Below the pieces are notes generated by a model, which was given only the letters and a program-made list of their open reading frames with translations, did not search any database and had not been told where the DNA came from. The translations under genes and the position numbers were made by a program. From Flavobacterium algicola (GTDB lineage Bacteria; Bacteroidota; Bacteroidia; Flavobacteriales; Flavobacteriaceae): 64,000 nt of DNA. This document shows, piece by piece, positions 1 to 7,787 of this stretch; position 1 is the first letter of the stretch, and each line of letters opens with the position of its first letter. The stretch covers positions 124,001 through 188,000 of the forward strand of contig NZ_JAJTUT010000006.1 in assembly GCF_022399565.1 (NCBI RefSeq). The letters are read 5' to 3'.

Positions 1-87
1 CTAAAGATAAAACCAGCAATCGCTACTGTAAGTTGTTATGTATGTAGGTAAAGGTTTCAGAATCTAATGTTTTAGGATAGATATTTC

Positions 88-117
88 TTGGAATAATAAT
101 GTTTTTGACTACTTTTG
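88..117 (+). promoter_or_regulatory. Promoter of ppa
   Basis: TTG at 88-90, a 19-base spacer and TACTTTTG at 110-117 match the Bacteroidetes primary sigma promoter (TTG, 17-23 bases, TAnnTTTG). The start codon is about 35 bases downstream. Bases 1-87 hold nothing I can name. Confidence 0.75.
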
Positions 118-151
118 CAACCGATAAATTGAAATAAAAGATAATAAAAAT

Positions 152-685
152 ATGAGTGCAGAAAAAAATATTACTTTCGATGTCTTGATCGAAATTCCGA
201 GAGGAAGTAGAAATAAATACGAATATGATTTCGAAATTAGAAGAATGCGTTTTGATAGAATGTTATTCTCTTCGATGATGTATCCAGCTGATTACGGATT
301 TATTCCAGAAACTTTAGCACTTGATGGAGATCCACTAGATGTATTAGTTTTGGTAAACGAAGCTACATTCCCAGGATGTGTAATGGAAGTTAAGCCAATT
401 GGAGTTTTCCTTATGGCAGACGACAAAGGTCCAGATGAAAAAATTATCTGTGTACCGGTTTCAGATCCTATTTGGAACTCACTAGAAAATTTATCTGATA
501 TGAATCCTCACTTGGTAAAAGAAATTGAGCATTTCTTTCAAGTGTATAAAGATTTAGAAAATAAAAAAGTTGATGTAGGTGGATGGGGAGACCTTGATGA
601 CGCATTAAGAATCATACAAGAATGTAAAGATCGTTTCGATGCGATTCCTAATAAACCAGAAGGATTGTTCACAATAAAATTGTAA
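152..685 (+). CDS. ppa: Inorganic pyrophosphatase
   Basis: Soluble family I pyrophosphatase of 177 residues, the usual length. It hydrolyses cytosolic pyrophosphate and so pulls forward reactions that release it, such as sulfate adenylylation by CysDN further along this window. The family signature with its metal-binding aspartates, DGDPLDVLV, lies near residue 58, preceded by the conserved YPADYGFIPET segment. An acidic stretch with KD and DD follows towards the C-terminus. The gene is monocistronic: its own promoter lies upstream and a strong hairpin terminator follows. Nothing is unusual about it. Confidence 0.95.
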   Translation: MSAEKNITFDVLIEIPRGSRNKYEYDFEIRRMRFDRMLFSSMMYPADYGFIPETLALDGDPLDVLVLVNEATFPGCVMEVKPIGVFLMADDKGPDEKIICVPVSDPIWNSLENLSDMNPHLVKEIEHFFQVYKDLENKKVDVGGWGDLDDALRIIQECKDRFDAIPNKPEGLFTIKL

Positions 686-702
686 TATCATTTCTACAGA
701 CA

Positions 703-744
703 TAAAAAAAAAGCAATATTCTTAATTGAATATTGCTTTTTTTG
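703..744. terminator. Bidirectional terminator between ppa and the convergent gene
   Basis: The inverted repeat AAGCAATATTC / GAATATTGCTT has a six-base loop, an A-run on the left and a T-run on the right. It can therefore end transcription from ppa on the plus strand and from the DUF6607-like gene on the minus strand. Confidence 0.85.
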
Positions 745-761
745 TTTTGGGGAGATATGGT

Positions 762-1670
762 TTATTTGTGAACTACAAAACTATCAATGATAGCATCTGT
801 TTCCTCTTTTTTAGCACCTGGTTTTAAATCGAATAATAACGAATATAAACGTTTTCTATTTACTTTATCCTCAAGAGTTAGGTCTTTATTTTGTGCAAAT
901 ACAGTGTCCCATTTATCTCTTACGTTTTTCCAAATAGTCTTGTTTTCTCCCCACCATTTTTGAGCTGCTATACATTTTGAATCTGCTACCTTAGTGTAAC
1001 TGTCGAAACCTTTTTCCTGAGCAAGAATAATATCTTTTCCGTTTTCAGTACGTATAAGTTTGTCGTTGTCTTGTTCGTGATTCCATCCGGTTGTCGTTAT
1101 TTCATGAATATTTCTTCTCTTTAATACATTATAATCATTTCTCTTTGTAATCTCTCTTCTAGGTAAGGGTGCATCTGCAACATTCATCCAGTATTTTTTA
1201 CCGTCAACATGCGTCCAAGTTGCTGTTCCTTCATATCGTGGGCTATCATCTACCTGAAAGACCTTTTGTGTCCATTGTCCTTTAACATCCTTTTTTGCCA
1301 GTTTGATGTATTTCCAATTATTATCTTGATTATAGGTATACAAATCGGTGTTTTCATATAGCCAATCTTGCCTCCAATGTTTGATAATTATAGCATCACT
1401 TACAATCAATAAATGTTGCAACATAATCTTGTTTGGGCTGTCTTCAACTAATTCAACCCATTCTAAAGCGCTTTCGTGTTTTGTTTTTGAAGGGATGTAT
1501 ACCGCAGTATCTTTTGCGTATTGAAATGTTTCGGCAAAGTTGAATTTGACTTCATAGCAACCACACATTGATTTAATCGCTTTGATGTCTTCTTTTTTAT
1601 TTGCTTGACAGAATCCTGAGATACTTGTAATTATCATTAAGGCAGATAGATAGGTTTTTTTTGTAATCAT
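762..1670 (-). CDS. Secreted DUF6607-like protein
   Basis: 302 residues beginning with a signal peptide (hydrophobic residues about 5-22, ending SGFCQA), so it is exported to the periplasm or outer membrane. The body is rich in Trp and Tyr, with a CGCYEVKFNFAETF segment near residue 37 and a WTHVDGKKYWMN segment in the middle. This resembles a Bacteroidetes family I know as DUF6607, whose biochemical role is not established. It is transcribed divergently from the TonB receptor and HmuY-like genes with about 106 bases between start codons. Shared control and a link to haem or iron uptake are plausible, but that is inference from context. Family assignment is from memory. Confidence 0.7.
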   Translation of the reverse strand: MITKKTYLSALMIITSISGFCQANKKEDIKAIKSMCGCYEVKFNFAETFQYAKDTAVYIPSKTKHESALEWVELVEDSPNKIMLQHLLIVSDAIIIKHWRQDWLYENTDLYTYNQDNNWKYIKLAKKDVKGQWTQKVFQVDDSPRYEGTATWTHVDGKKYWMNVADAPLPRREITKRNDYNVLKRRNIHEITTTGWNHEQDNDKLIRTENGKDIILAQEKGFDSYTKVADSKCIAAQKWWGENKTIWKNVRDKWDTVFAQNKDLTLEDKVNRKRLYSLLFDLKPGAKKEETDAIIDSFVVHK

Positions 1671-1689
1671 AATATTTTTTAAACGTTAA

Positions 1690-1748
1690 CTAATTTTTGA
1701 CAAATGTATTAAATTTATTTAGAATAAATAAAAATAAGTATACATTTG
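1690..1748 (+). promoter_or_regulatory. Divergent promoter region of the HmuRY-like locus
   Basis: TACATTTG at 1741-1748 is a -7 match for the receptor gene. I see no TTG at the proper distance, which suggests an activated or repressed promoter. An AT-rich block at about 1705-1738, containing ATTTAGAATAAAT, precedes it and could hold a metal-regulator (Fur-like) site. That last point is speculative. Confidence 0.45.
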
Positions 1749-1776
1749 CAAAGATTATTAAGACTAAATTATAATA

Positions 1777-3888
1777 ATGAAACTCACAATATTCCTTTTT
1801 ATCACTACTACTTTTTTCCTAAATGGTTTGGCTCAAGCTACTGCTGACAAAAAATTAACGGAACTAGCAGAGGTTGTTGTTACAGGACAGCTTGAGCCAC
1901 AATCTATAAGCAAGTCCGTTTTTAATGTTCGATTGATTACCAGTAGCGACATTCAAAACTTAGCTGCAAATAATCTAGCAGATGTTTTGAATCAGTATTT
2001 AAATATAAGTGTTAGACCTAGTGGTAATGACGGACGTTCTACTGTTTCTTTATTTGGCTTGGATGCTCAGTATTTCAAGATTTTGGTTGATAATGTACCC
2101 CTTGTAAGCGAAACGGGATTAGGAAACAACACTGATTTGTCACAAATTAATTTGGATGATGTAGCGCAGATCGAAATTATTGAAGGTTCTATGGGAGTCA
2201 CTCATGGCGCTAATGCAGTAAGCGGTGTTTTAAATATTATTACTAAAAAATCTTCTAAGACCAAGTGGAGCATCGTCTCTACAATTCAGGAAGAATCCGT
2301 AGGAAGTGAATTTGCACTTTTTGATAAAGGCCGTCATATTCAATCTTTGCGTGTGTCTCATTCTATAGATAAAAATTGGTTTGTTTCATTGGGAGCGAAT
2401 CGGAATGATTTTCAAGGTTATTTAGATTTGAGAAAAGGAAAAAATTATGCCGAGAATGATTCTTTTAGAGGATATCAGTGGTTGCCAAAAGTACAATTGA
2501 ATACAACTGCACTGGTTTCGTTTCATAAAAACGATTTTAGAATGTTTTATAAATTCGAATTTCTAGATGAGAATGTGGATTTCTATAACAGTACCATTCA
2601 GTCAGGTTATAATTCGATCTTGGGATCGTATCGTTATGCTTTGGACAAAAGGTACTTGACCAATAGGTATTTTCATAATCTAAATGTTACGGGCAAAATA
2701 GCTTCTGGCTTAAACTACAACGTTTCTATTTCTCATCAAAAACAACAACGAAATATTGAAGATTTTAGGTATTATTTGGCTACACAAAATGAAACGAATA
2801 ATGCAATTGAAAAAGATCAAGCTATGGAAGTTTTGTATTCTACAGGAACAATAAGTAATTTTTTTCCAAACAGTATTGCTAATCTTCAATTAGGGTATGA
2901 GTTTTCAAATAATCTGGGTTTTTCTCTGGTACAAGAGGAAAACAATATAGAAGTTCCGATAAGCAAACGACTTAAAAACTATGATGCCTTTGCTGTTTCA
3001 GAGATTAAAGCAACGGAAAGATTTTCATTTCGTCCAGGTTTTAGGTACTCGATGCAGTCACAGTTTGATAATCAGTACGCGACATCATTGGGGTTGCGGT
3101 ATTTGTTTGATAGAGGGATTGAAGTTCGTGGCTCAGTAGGGAACTCTTTCCGCACACCTGCTTTTGAAGAGTTGTATTCCAAACAGATTTTTGACGGACA
3201 CCATTTTACGGGTAATGAAAATTTGATTCCAGAAACTAGTAGTTCTTATGAAATGAGTTTCAAGAAAACCACAGTTACTCCTTCGGGTTCAGAAATCAGT
3301 ACTACTGTTACGACAAGTTTTCTAGATGTAAAAGATCGGATAGATATGGCTTTGGTTCGATTCAATCTTGAAACCGGTAATCCAGAATACGAATACATCA
3401 ATATTAACAAGTATCAAATGTGGAATATATCCTCGATGAATCAATTTAGAAAAGAAAATTGGGCGTTTAATATGGGTGCTTCATTAATAGGAGTGTCTCA
3501 GCAGATAGATAACCAGGTTTTTGTGTCTGATGATTCCTTTTTATACTCATTTAATTTAAATGCCAATATTTCGTATGGTATACCTAAATGGAAAACATTC
3601 CTAGCTGCTTATTATAAGTACAATGGACGTACACAACGGTTTGTAGCGGGTAGTTCTCAATATGTTCTCTCAGAGTTGGATGCAAGCAATTGGTTGGATG
3701 CCACTATTCGAAAAGAATTTTTTGTTAGTAAAATCAATGCTACCATTGGTGTTAGAAACCTTTTTGATATTACTAATAGCAATCAAACCACAGCAAATGA
3801 AAGCGGTGGGCATGCTTCGCCAACTCAAATTATGTTGGCCTACGGACGTTCTTATTTTGTAAAACTCACGTACAATCTTAATTTTTAA
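1777..3888 (+). CDS. TonB-dependent outer membrane receptor, haem or iron type
   Basis: 703 residues. The signal peptide ends near residue 21 (GLAQA). The plug domain spans roughly residues 30-155 and includes the segment GSMGVTHGANAVSGVLNII, typical of TonB receptor plugs. The rest is a beta-barrel rich in alternating aromatic residues, ending in an aromatic-terminated strand (LTYNLNF). Such receptors import haem, siderophores, vitamins or peptides using energy from TonB. The HmuY-like lipoprotein 15 bases downstream points to haem or another iron source, so an HmuR-like role is likely. The substrate cannot be proven from the sequence. The start fits the signal peptide and the promoter just upstream. 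Confidence 0.85.
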   Translation: MKLTIFLFITTTFFLNGLAQATADKKLTELAEVVVTGQLEPQSISKSVFNVRLITSSDIQNLAANNLADVLNQYLNISVRPSGNDGRSTVSLFGLDAQYFKILVDNVPLVSETGLGNNTDLSQINLDDVAQIEIIEGSMGVTHGANAVSGVLNIITKKSSKTKWSIVSTIQEESVGSEFALFDKGRHIQSLRVSHSIDKNWFVSLGANRNDFQGYLDLRKGKNYAENDSFRGYQWLPKVQLNTTALVSFHKNDFRMFYKFEFLDENVDFYNSTIQSGYNSILGSYRYALDKRYLTNRYFHNLNVTGKIASGLNYNVSISHQKQQRNIEDFRYYLATQNETNNAIEKDQAMEVLYSTGTISNFFPNSIANLQLGYEFSNNLGFSLVQEENNIEVPISKRLKNYDAFAVSEIKATERFSFRPGFRYSMQSQFDNQYATSLGLRYLFDRGIEVRGSVGNSFRTPAFEELYSKQIFDGHHFTGNENLIPETSSSYEMSFKKTTVTPSGSEISTTVTTSFLDVKDRIDMALVRFNLETGNPEYEYININKYQMWNISSMNQFRKENWAFNMGASLIGVSQQIDNQVFVSDDSFLYSFNLNANISYGIPKWKTFLAAYYKYNGRTQRFVAGSSQYVLSELDASNWLDATIRKEFFVSKINATIGVRNLFDITNSNQTTANESGGHASPTQIMLAYGRSYFVKLTYNLNF

Positions 3889-3903
3889 TTTAATATAAAT
3901 ACA

Positions 3904-5001
3904 ATGAAAAAATCTTTATTATTTTTATCTTTTGCGCTTTTATTCCTGAATTCTTGTTCTTCTGATGATACTACTTCTACTGATACAATCGCTGTTGTAG
4001 TTCCCTCAGAAGGTGCTGTTTTACAACCAGCCATCGGGGGTCCTAATCAACCCAATCAAGTGTATGTTGACTTGAGCACTGGCAAATTTGAAACGGTTAA
4101 TAGAGCGTCTTGGGATTTCGGTTTTTCAAGTGGAACAGATTATAGAGTGATACTAAACGGAGCCCTTAAAATGGCGGTTAAGAAACTGGAAACTTCGGAT
4201 ATGACGTTGGTACAAACTATTGACACAAATGTGGCAGTAGGAGCAGGAACGACCCTGGCTAGTAATGGTTATGTTGACAATCCTACGGGGATATTGACTG
4301 GAGATGGAGCGGGATTAGGAACGGCGATTGCTGAAATTTCAGCAACAGATGCAGACAACAAAGTATATTTGGTTAATCTAGGATATGCCATTTCTACAGA
4401 AGTGCCAAGTGTGGGGTCTGTGAGTATTGATGGAGCAAGTAGAGGGTGGAAAAAAGTTAGAATTTTAAGAAGTGGTTCGGGCTATAAAATTCAATATGCT
4501 GATCTAGCTTCTACAACTTTTACAGAGAAAGCTATAGCAAAGGACATGGACTTTAATTTTACGTTTTTCAGTTTATCAGCTGCCAAAGCAGTTTTAGTAC
4601 AACCTGAGAAGACTAATTGGGATCTAAATTTCACACCTTTTACAAATTATTTAAATTTTGGCACCGAAGTAACTTATGGATACTCTGATTTTATTGTGTC
4701 CAATAGAATGGGCGGAACACAATTGTATCAAGTTCTTGTCGCTGATGGGGGAACGTATAGCGCATTTACAAAGGCAAATGTTGTGGATGCAAATTTTAGT
4801 GCATCAACATTAGATCAACGAATGATTGGTGCCAATTGGAGAAACGGTGGAGGACCTAGCTCTTTACCAAGTATTAAAACGGATCGTTTTTATGTGGTGA
4901 AAGATGCTTTAGGAAATTTCTATAAACTAAATTTTCTAGCAATGACCGACGATACGGGAGTTAGAGGGAATGTAACTTTTGAATATGCTCTTTTGAAATA
5001 A
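3904..5001 (+). CDS. HmuY family lipoprotein
   Basis: 365 residues with a lipoprotein signal: a hydrophobic stretch, then LNSC with the lipidated Cys at residue 18, followed by Ser and Asp residues. This places it on the outer membrane or cell surface. The segments YVDLSTGKFETVNRASWDFGF and, later, KTNWDLNFTPFTNY are typical of the HmuY fold, whose founding member in Porphyromonas binds haem and passes it to the TonB receptor HmuR. Here the receptor gene ends 15 bases upstream, so the pair forms one operon. The haem-ligating histidines of Porphyromonas HmuY cannot be mapped by eye, so the ligand remains open. A hairpin terminator follows. Confidence 0.8.
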   Translation: MKKSLLFLSFALLFLNSCSSDDTTSTDTIAVVVPSEGAVLQPAIGGPNQPNQVYVDLSTGKFETVNRASWDFGFSSGTDYRVILNGALKMAVKKLETSDMTLVQTIDTNVAVGAGTTLASNGYVDNPTGILTGDGAGLGTAIAEISATDADNKVYLVNLGYAISTEVPSVGSVSIDGASRGWKKVRILRSGSGYKIQYADLASTTFTEKAIAKDMDFNFTFFSLSAAKAVLVQPEKTNWDLNFTPFTNYLNFGTEVTYGYSDFIVSNRMGGTQLYQVLVADGGTYSAFTKANVVDANFSASTLDQRMIGANWRNGGGPSSLPSIKTDRFYVVKDALGNFYKLNFLAMTDDTGVRGNVTFEYALLK

Positions 5002-5036
5002 AGATAGTTTTGGTTTTTTATTTTTTTTTGAATGGA

Positions 5037-5066
5037 GGCTGTCTGATTTTTTAGATGGCCTTTTTT
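5037..5066 (+). terminator. Terminator of the HmuRY-like operon
   Basis: GGCTGTCT / AGATGGCC pairs (two G-U pairs) around a T-rich loop and is followed by six T. The 5067-5175 interval to the next terminator shows nothing else. Confidence 0.7.
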
Positions 5067-5175
5067 GATTGTTAGTACGACGTCGAGCTACTTTTTTTAA
5101 AACCTCACGGGCACTGGTGGTGTTTTGATGATAATCTCTATGGGAGTGTGTGTGAGAATACAATAGTACACGCAT

Positions 5176-5213
5176 AAAAAAGGCCACCGTAGAATTTTCT
5201 ACAGCGGCCTTTG
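5176..5213 (-). terminator. Terminator of the deoxynucleoside kinase gene
   Basis: Read on the minus strand, GGCCGCTGTAGAA / TTCTACGGTGGCC forms a long stem followed by a T-run. It sits just downstream of the kinase stop codon. Confidence 0.8.
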
Positions 5214-5230
5214 ATTATTTTTTTTTGAAT

Positions 5231-5845
5231 CTAAAACAATCCGTTTAACTCAGCGTCAATGCGGTTTATAATATTTCCTAAATCTTCAGGATTGTCTACA
5301 AAGTTCATGTTGTCTACGTCAATGATCAGCAATTTTCCGCGATCGTAAGTGTGTACCCAAGCCTCGTAACGCTCATTAAGTCGGCTTAAATAATCGATTG
5401 ATATAGTTGATTCATATTCACGACCTCTTTTGTGAATTTGTCCCACGAGGTTTGGAATCGAACTACGGAGGTATATTAATAAATCGGGTGCTTTTACTGT
5501 TGACTCCATTAACTCAAAGAGCGAGGAATAATTATCAAAATCACGATGCGTCATTAAACCCATAGAAAAAAGGTTGGGTGCAAAAATATGCGCATCCTCA
5601 TAAATGGTTCTATCCTGAATTACTTTTTTCCCGCTTTCGCGAATTTGAATTATTTGGCGGAAACGACTGTTTAAGAAATAGATCTGTAAGTTGAAAGACC
5701 AACGCTCCATTTGATGGTAAAAATCATCTAAGTAAGGATTGTCCACAACGTCTTCATAATGGGGTTCCCATTTGAAGTGTTTGGATAGTAATTGTGTTAA
5801 TGTGGTTTTTCCTGAACCTATATTTCCTGCTACTGCTATGTGCAT
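5231..5845 (-). CDS. Deoxynucleoside kinase family protein
   Basis: 204 residues. The P-loop GNIGSGKTTL is at residues 7-16. A DRTIYEDA segment near residue 100 is the DRS/DRT motif of the deoxynucleoside kinase family, and RGREYE near residue 140 belongs to the Arg-rich lid. These enzymes phosphorylate deoxyadenosine, deoxycytidine or deoxyguanosine for salvage in the cytosol; which one cannot be told by eye. The start codon overlaps the stop of the upstream gene by one base (TAATG), so the two are translationally coupled. A strong terminator follows. Confidence 0.85.
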   Translation of the reverse strand: MHIAVAGNIGSGKTTLTQLLSKHFKWEPHYEDVVDNPYLDDFYHQMERWSFNLQIYFLNSRFRQIIQIRESGKKVIQDRTIYEDAHIFAPNLFSMGLMTHRDFDNYSSLFELMESTVKAPDLLIYLRSSIPNLVGQIHKRGREYESTISIDYLSRLNERYEAWVHTYDRGKLLIIDVDNMNFVDNPEDLGNIINRIDAELNGLF

Positions 5846-6633
5846 TACGGTATTATGATTTTATAATTTGTAATTCCTTCTTTGGTAAAAATAGATAAAA
5901 TTTGGTCTTTGTAACTGCATTTTTCAAACGACTTTTCCACAATTTCTATTTCATATTTTTTATTTCGATTATTGTCTAGAATACAAATTAGATGGTCTTT
6001 AGAATAAATTATTTCTCTCTCATCAATAAATGTTATCCAATCATTTTCGGGTATTTTAAATAAAGTTGTGATTTTTCCAAAAAGATTGCACATGAAAGCC
6101 TCGTTATTGTCGTCTATCCAATAGAAGTGATTAAAATCAGTTTGGTAATACTGCATTGTATCTGGAAACGGTGTCGAAATCGTTCTGTATGTATTGTTGA
6201 GGTAGTTGTAAAGTCCTATTTGTTGGTTTAGGTTATTGTATATCCATAATTGATTTTGAGCTGCGATACCAGTTGCTTTAACATTGATGGGCGTTTCAGA
6301 TTGAAAGAAAAGAATGCGTTGTGTTTCACTAAGTTGATTGTCGAGAAGAATTATAGCATTGAAGTCTTGGTAAAAAAGAACAATTTTAAGAGGGTTTTTG
6401 AGATCGATGGTAGTTAAATTGCCTAGAGAAACATTTTTATATTCCCACTTTTCTCTGTCTTTAATTTTGTAGAGTACTTCTTTGTCAATAAAGTAATTAT
6501 AGCCATATGAATCTTGCTCGATATAATTTTTAGATTGGTTGGGTATAAAATTGATTTTGGTAGCTGCAATTTTTGAATTTTGAGCTTGAATCGTAGAAAA
6601 GATAAATAGTAAATAGAGAAAAGCATTTTTCAT
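5845..6633 (-). CDS. Secreted protein of unknown function
   Basis: 262 residues with an N-terminal signal peptide (MKNAFLYLLFIFSTIQAQ) and no further membrane segment, so it is probably periplasmic or surface-located. The body alternates short hydrophobic strands and polar turns (LLDNQLSETQRILFF, NQQIGLYNYLNNTY), which would suit a beta-propeller-like fold, but I cannot assign a family. It is the first gene of a two-gene unit and shares one base with the start of the kinase gene. Homologues paired with this kinase are, as far as I recall, common in Flavobacteria. A function should not be inferred. Confidence 0.65.
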   Translation of the reverse strand: MKNAFLYLLFIFSTIQAQNSKIAATKINFIPNQSKNYIEQDSYGYNYFIDKEVLYKIKDREKWEYKNVSLGNLTTIDLKNPLKIVLFYQDFNAIILLDNQLSETQRILFFQSETPINVKATGIAAQNQLWIYNNLNQQIGLYNYLNNTYRTISTPFPDTMQYYQTDFNHFYWIDDNNEAFMCNLFGKITTLFKIPENDWITFIDEREIIYSKDHLICILDNNRNKKYEIEIVEKSFEKCSYKDQILSIFTKEGITNYKIIIP

Positions 6634-6822
6634 AGTGCTGCAAATTACAAAAAAATCTGTTTTGTCTTGACGAAATGAATTTTGTTTGCCTAGCTGGTTT
6701 CACAACTTATAAATATTTACACTCCAGTGCGATATTTTGATTTCTGTGCAGTCAATAAAATATATAGGTTTATCTATTTCGAACTTTCGAAAGTAGCCAG
6801 AAGCAAATATAAGGGAGGATTA

Positions 6823-6830
6823 TAATTTTG
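6823..6830 (+). promoter_or_regulatory. Probable -7 element of the GLPGLI operon
   Basis: TAATTTTG lies 33 bases before the start codon. No correctly spaced TTG is visible. The palindrome CTTTCGAAAG at 6784-6793 occupies about the -33 to -45 region instead and could be a regulator site. Confidence 0.45.
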
Positions 6831-6862
6831 AATATTTAAAAAATAATATAAAAACATATAGA

Positions 6863-7753
6863 ATGATTAATAGAAAAAGTGTTTTAGTGGTGTTGGGGTT
6901 TGCCATGAGTCTGTCTGTTCAAGCTCAAGAGTTTCAAGGAATGGCGGTTTACCAATCAAAAACGAGTTCGGCTGAAATGAAAGAACGTTTTAAAAACGAT
7001 AAAAACATGACACCTGATAGACAAAAGCAAATGGAAGATCGAATGAAATCGATGTTTGAAAAAACATTCATACTTAGCTTCGACAAATCGGCTTCCATTT
7101 ATAAAGAAGAAGAGAAGCTAGAAACGCCAGGTCAAGGAAGTGATGGTCGTATGAAGATGATGAGTTCAATGATGGGATCTGGCGGTACTTTTTACAAAAA
7201 TGTAAAGGAGAAAACCTATACGGTAGACAAAGAATTCATGGGAAAAGCTTTTTTGGTCAAAGATTCTTTGGCGAGTCTGGCTTGGAAAATGGAAGGCGAA
7301 ACTAGGGTGATCGGTGGATATAACTGTTTTAAAGCGACTGCCGTCGTAGCGATGAATGAAACAAGTATAGGGAATTTTGGACCTCGACCTGAAGGTGAGA
7401 AATTAAAAGAAGAGGGTGAATACAAGAAAACTAATTTGCTTGCGAGCGTTAAGGTGCCTACAGAACACGTAGTAACTGCTTGGTATACTCCTGAAATTCC
7501 TGTAAACCAAGGTCCTGATAAATATTGGGGACTACCCGGTCTTATATTGGAAATTAATGATGGTAAAACTGTTATTTTATGTTCTAAAATAGTTTTGAAT
7601 CCAAAAGAAAAGGTAGTTATTAAAGCAGCTAATTCTGGTAAAGTTATAGGCCAAAAAGATTATGATGAAACCGTAGAAAAAAAGATGAAAGAGTATCGTG
7701 AAAGTAACCCCAGATCAGGCGGAGGACCAGGTGGTGACAGAGGTGGACGTTAA
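6863..7753 (+). CDS. GLPGLI family secreted protein
   Basis: 296 residues. The signal peptide ends at AQA near residue 22. The family-defining motif GLPGLI is intact at residues 223-228, preceded by a conserved Trp and followed by LEI. The middle has a Met- and Lys-rich stretch (KMMSSMMGSGG), and the C-terminus is Gly- and Arg-rich (GGGPGGDRGGR). GLPGLI proteins are exported Bacteroidetes proteins of unknown activity, usually encoded beside a large outer membrane barrel protein, exactly as here (34 bases to the next gene). A role in the envelope together with that partner is likely. The Met-rich stretch could bind metal, but that is only a guess. Confidence 0.85.
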   Translation: MINRKSVLVVLGFAMSLSVQAQEFQGMAVYQSKTSSAEMKERFKNDKNMTPDRQKQMEDRMKSMFEKTFILSFDKSASIYKEEEKLETPGQGSDGRMKMMSSMMGSGGTFYKNVKEKTYTVDKEFMGKAFLVKDSLASLAWKMEGETRVIGGYNCFKATAVVAMNETSIGNFGPRPEGEKLKEEGEYKKTNLLASVKVPTEHVVTAWYTPEIPVNQGPDKYWGLPGLILEINDGKTVILCSKIVLNPKEKVVIKAANSGKVIGQKDYDETVEKKMKEYRESNPRSGGGPGGDRGGR

Positions 7754-7787
7754 TCAAGTAACAGTATTATCTTTTAAAATCTAATTT

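Noticed and set aside
4936..5187. 83-residue minus-strand frame between hmuY-like and kinase genes
   Set aside because: Runs through two terminators and the end of the hmuY-like gene; basic low-complexity translation.
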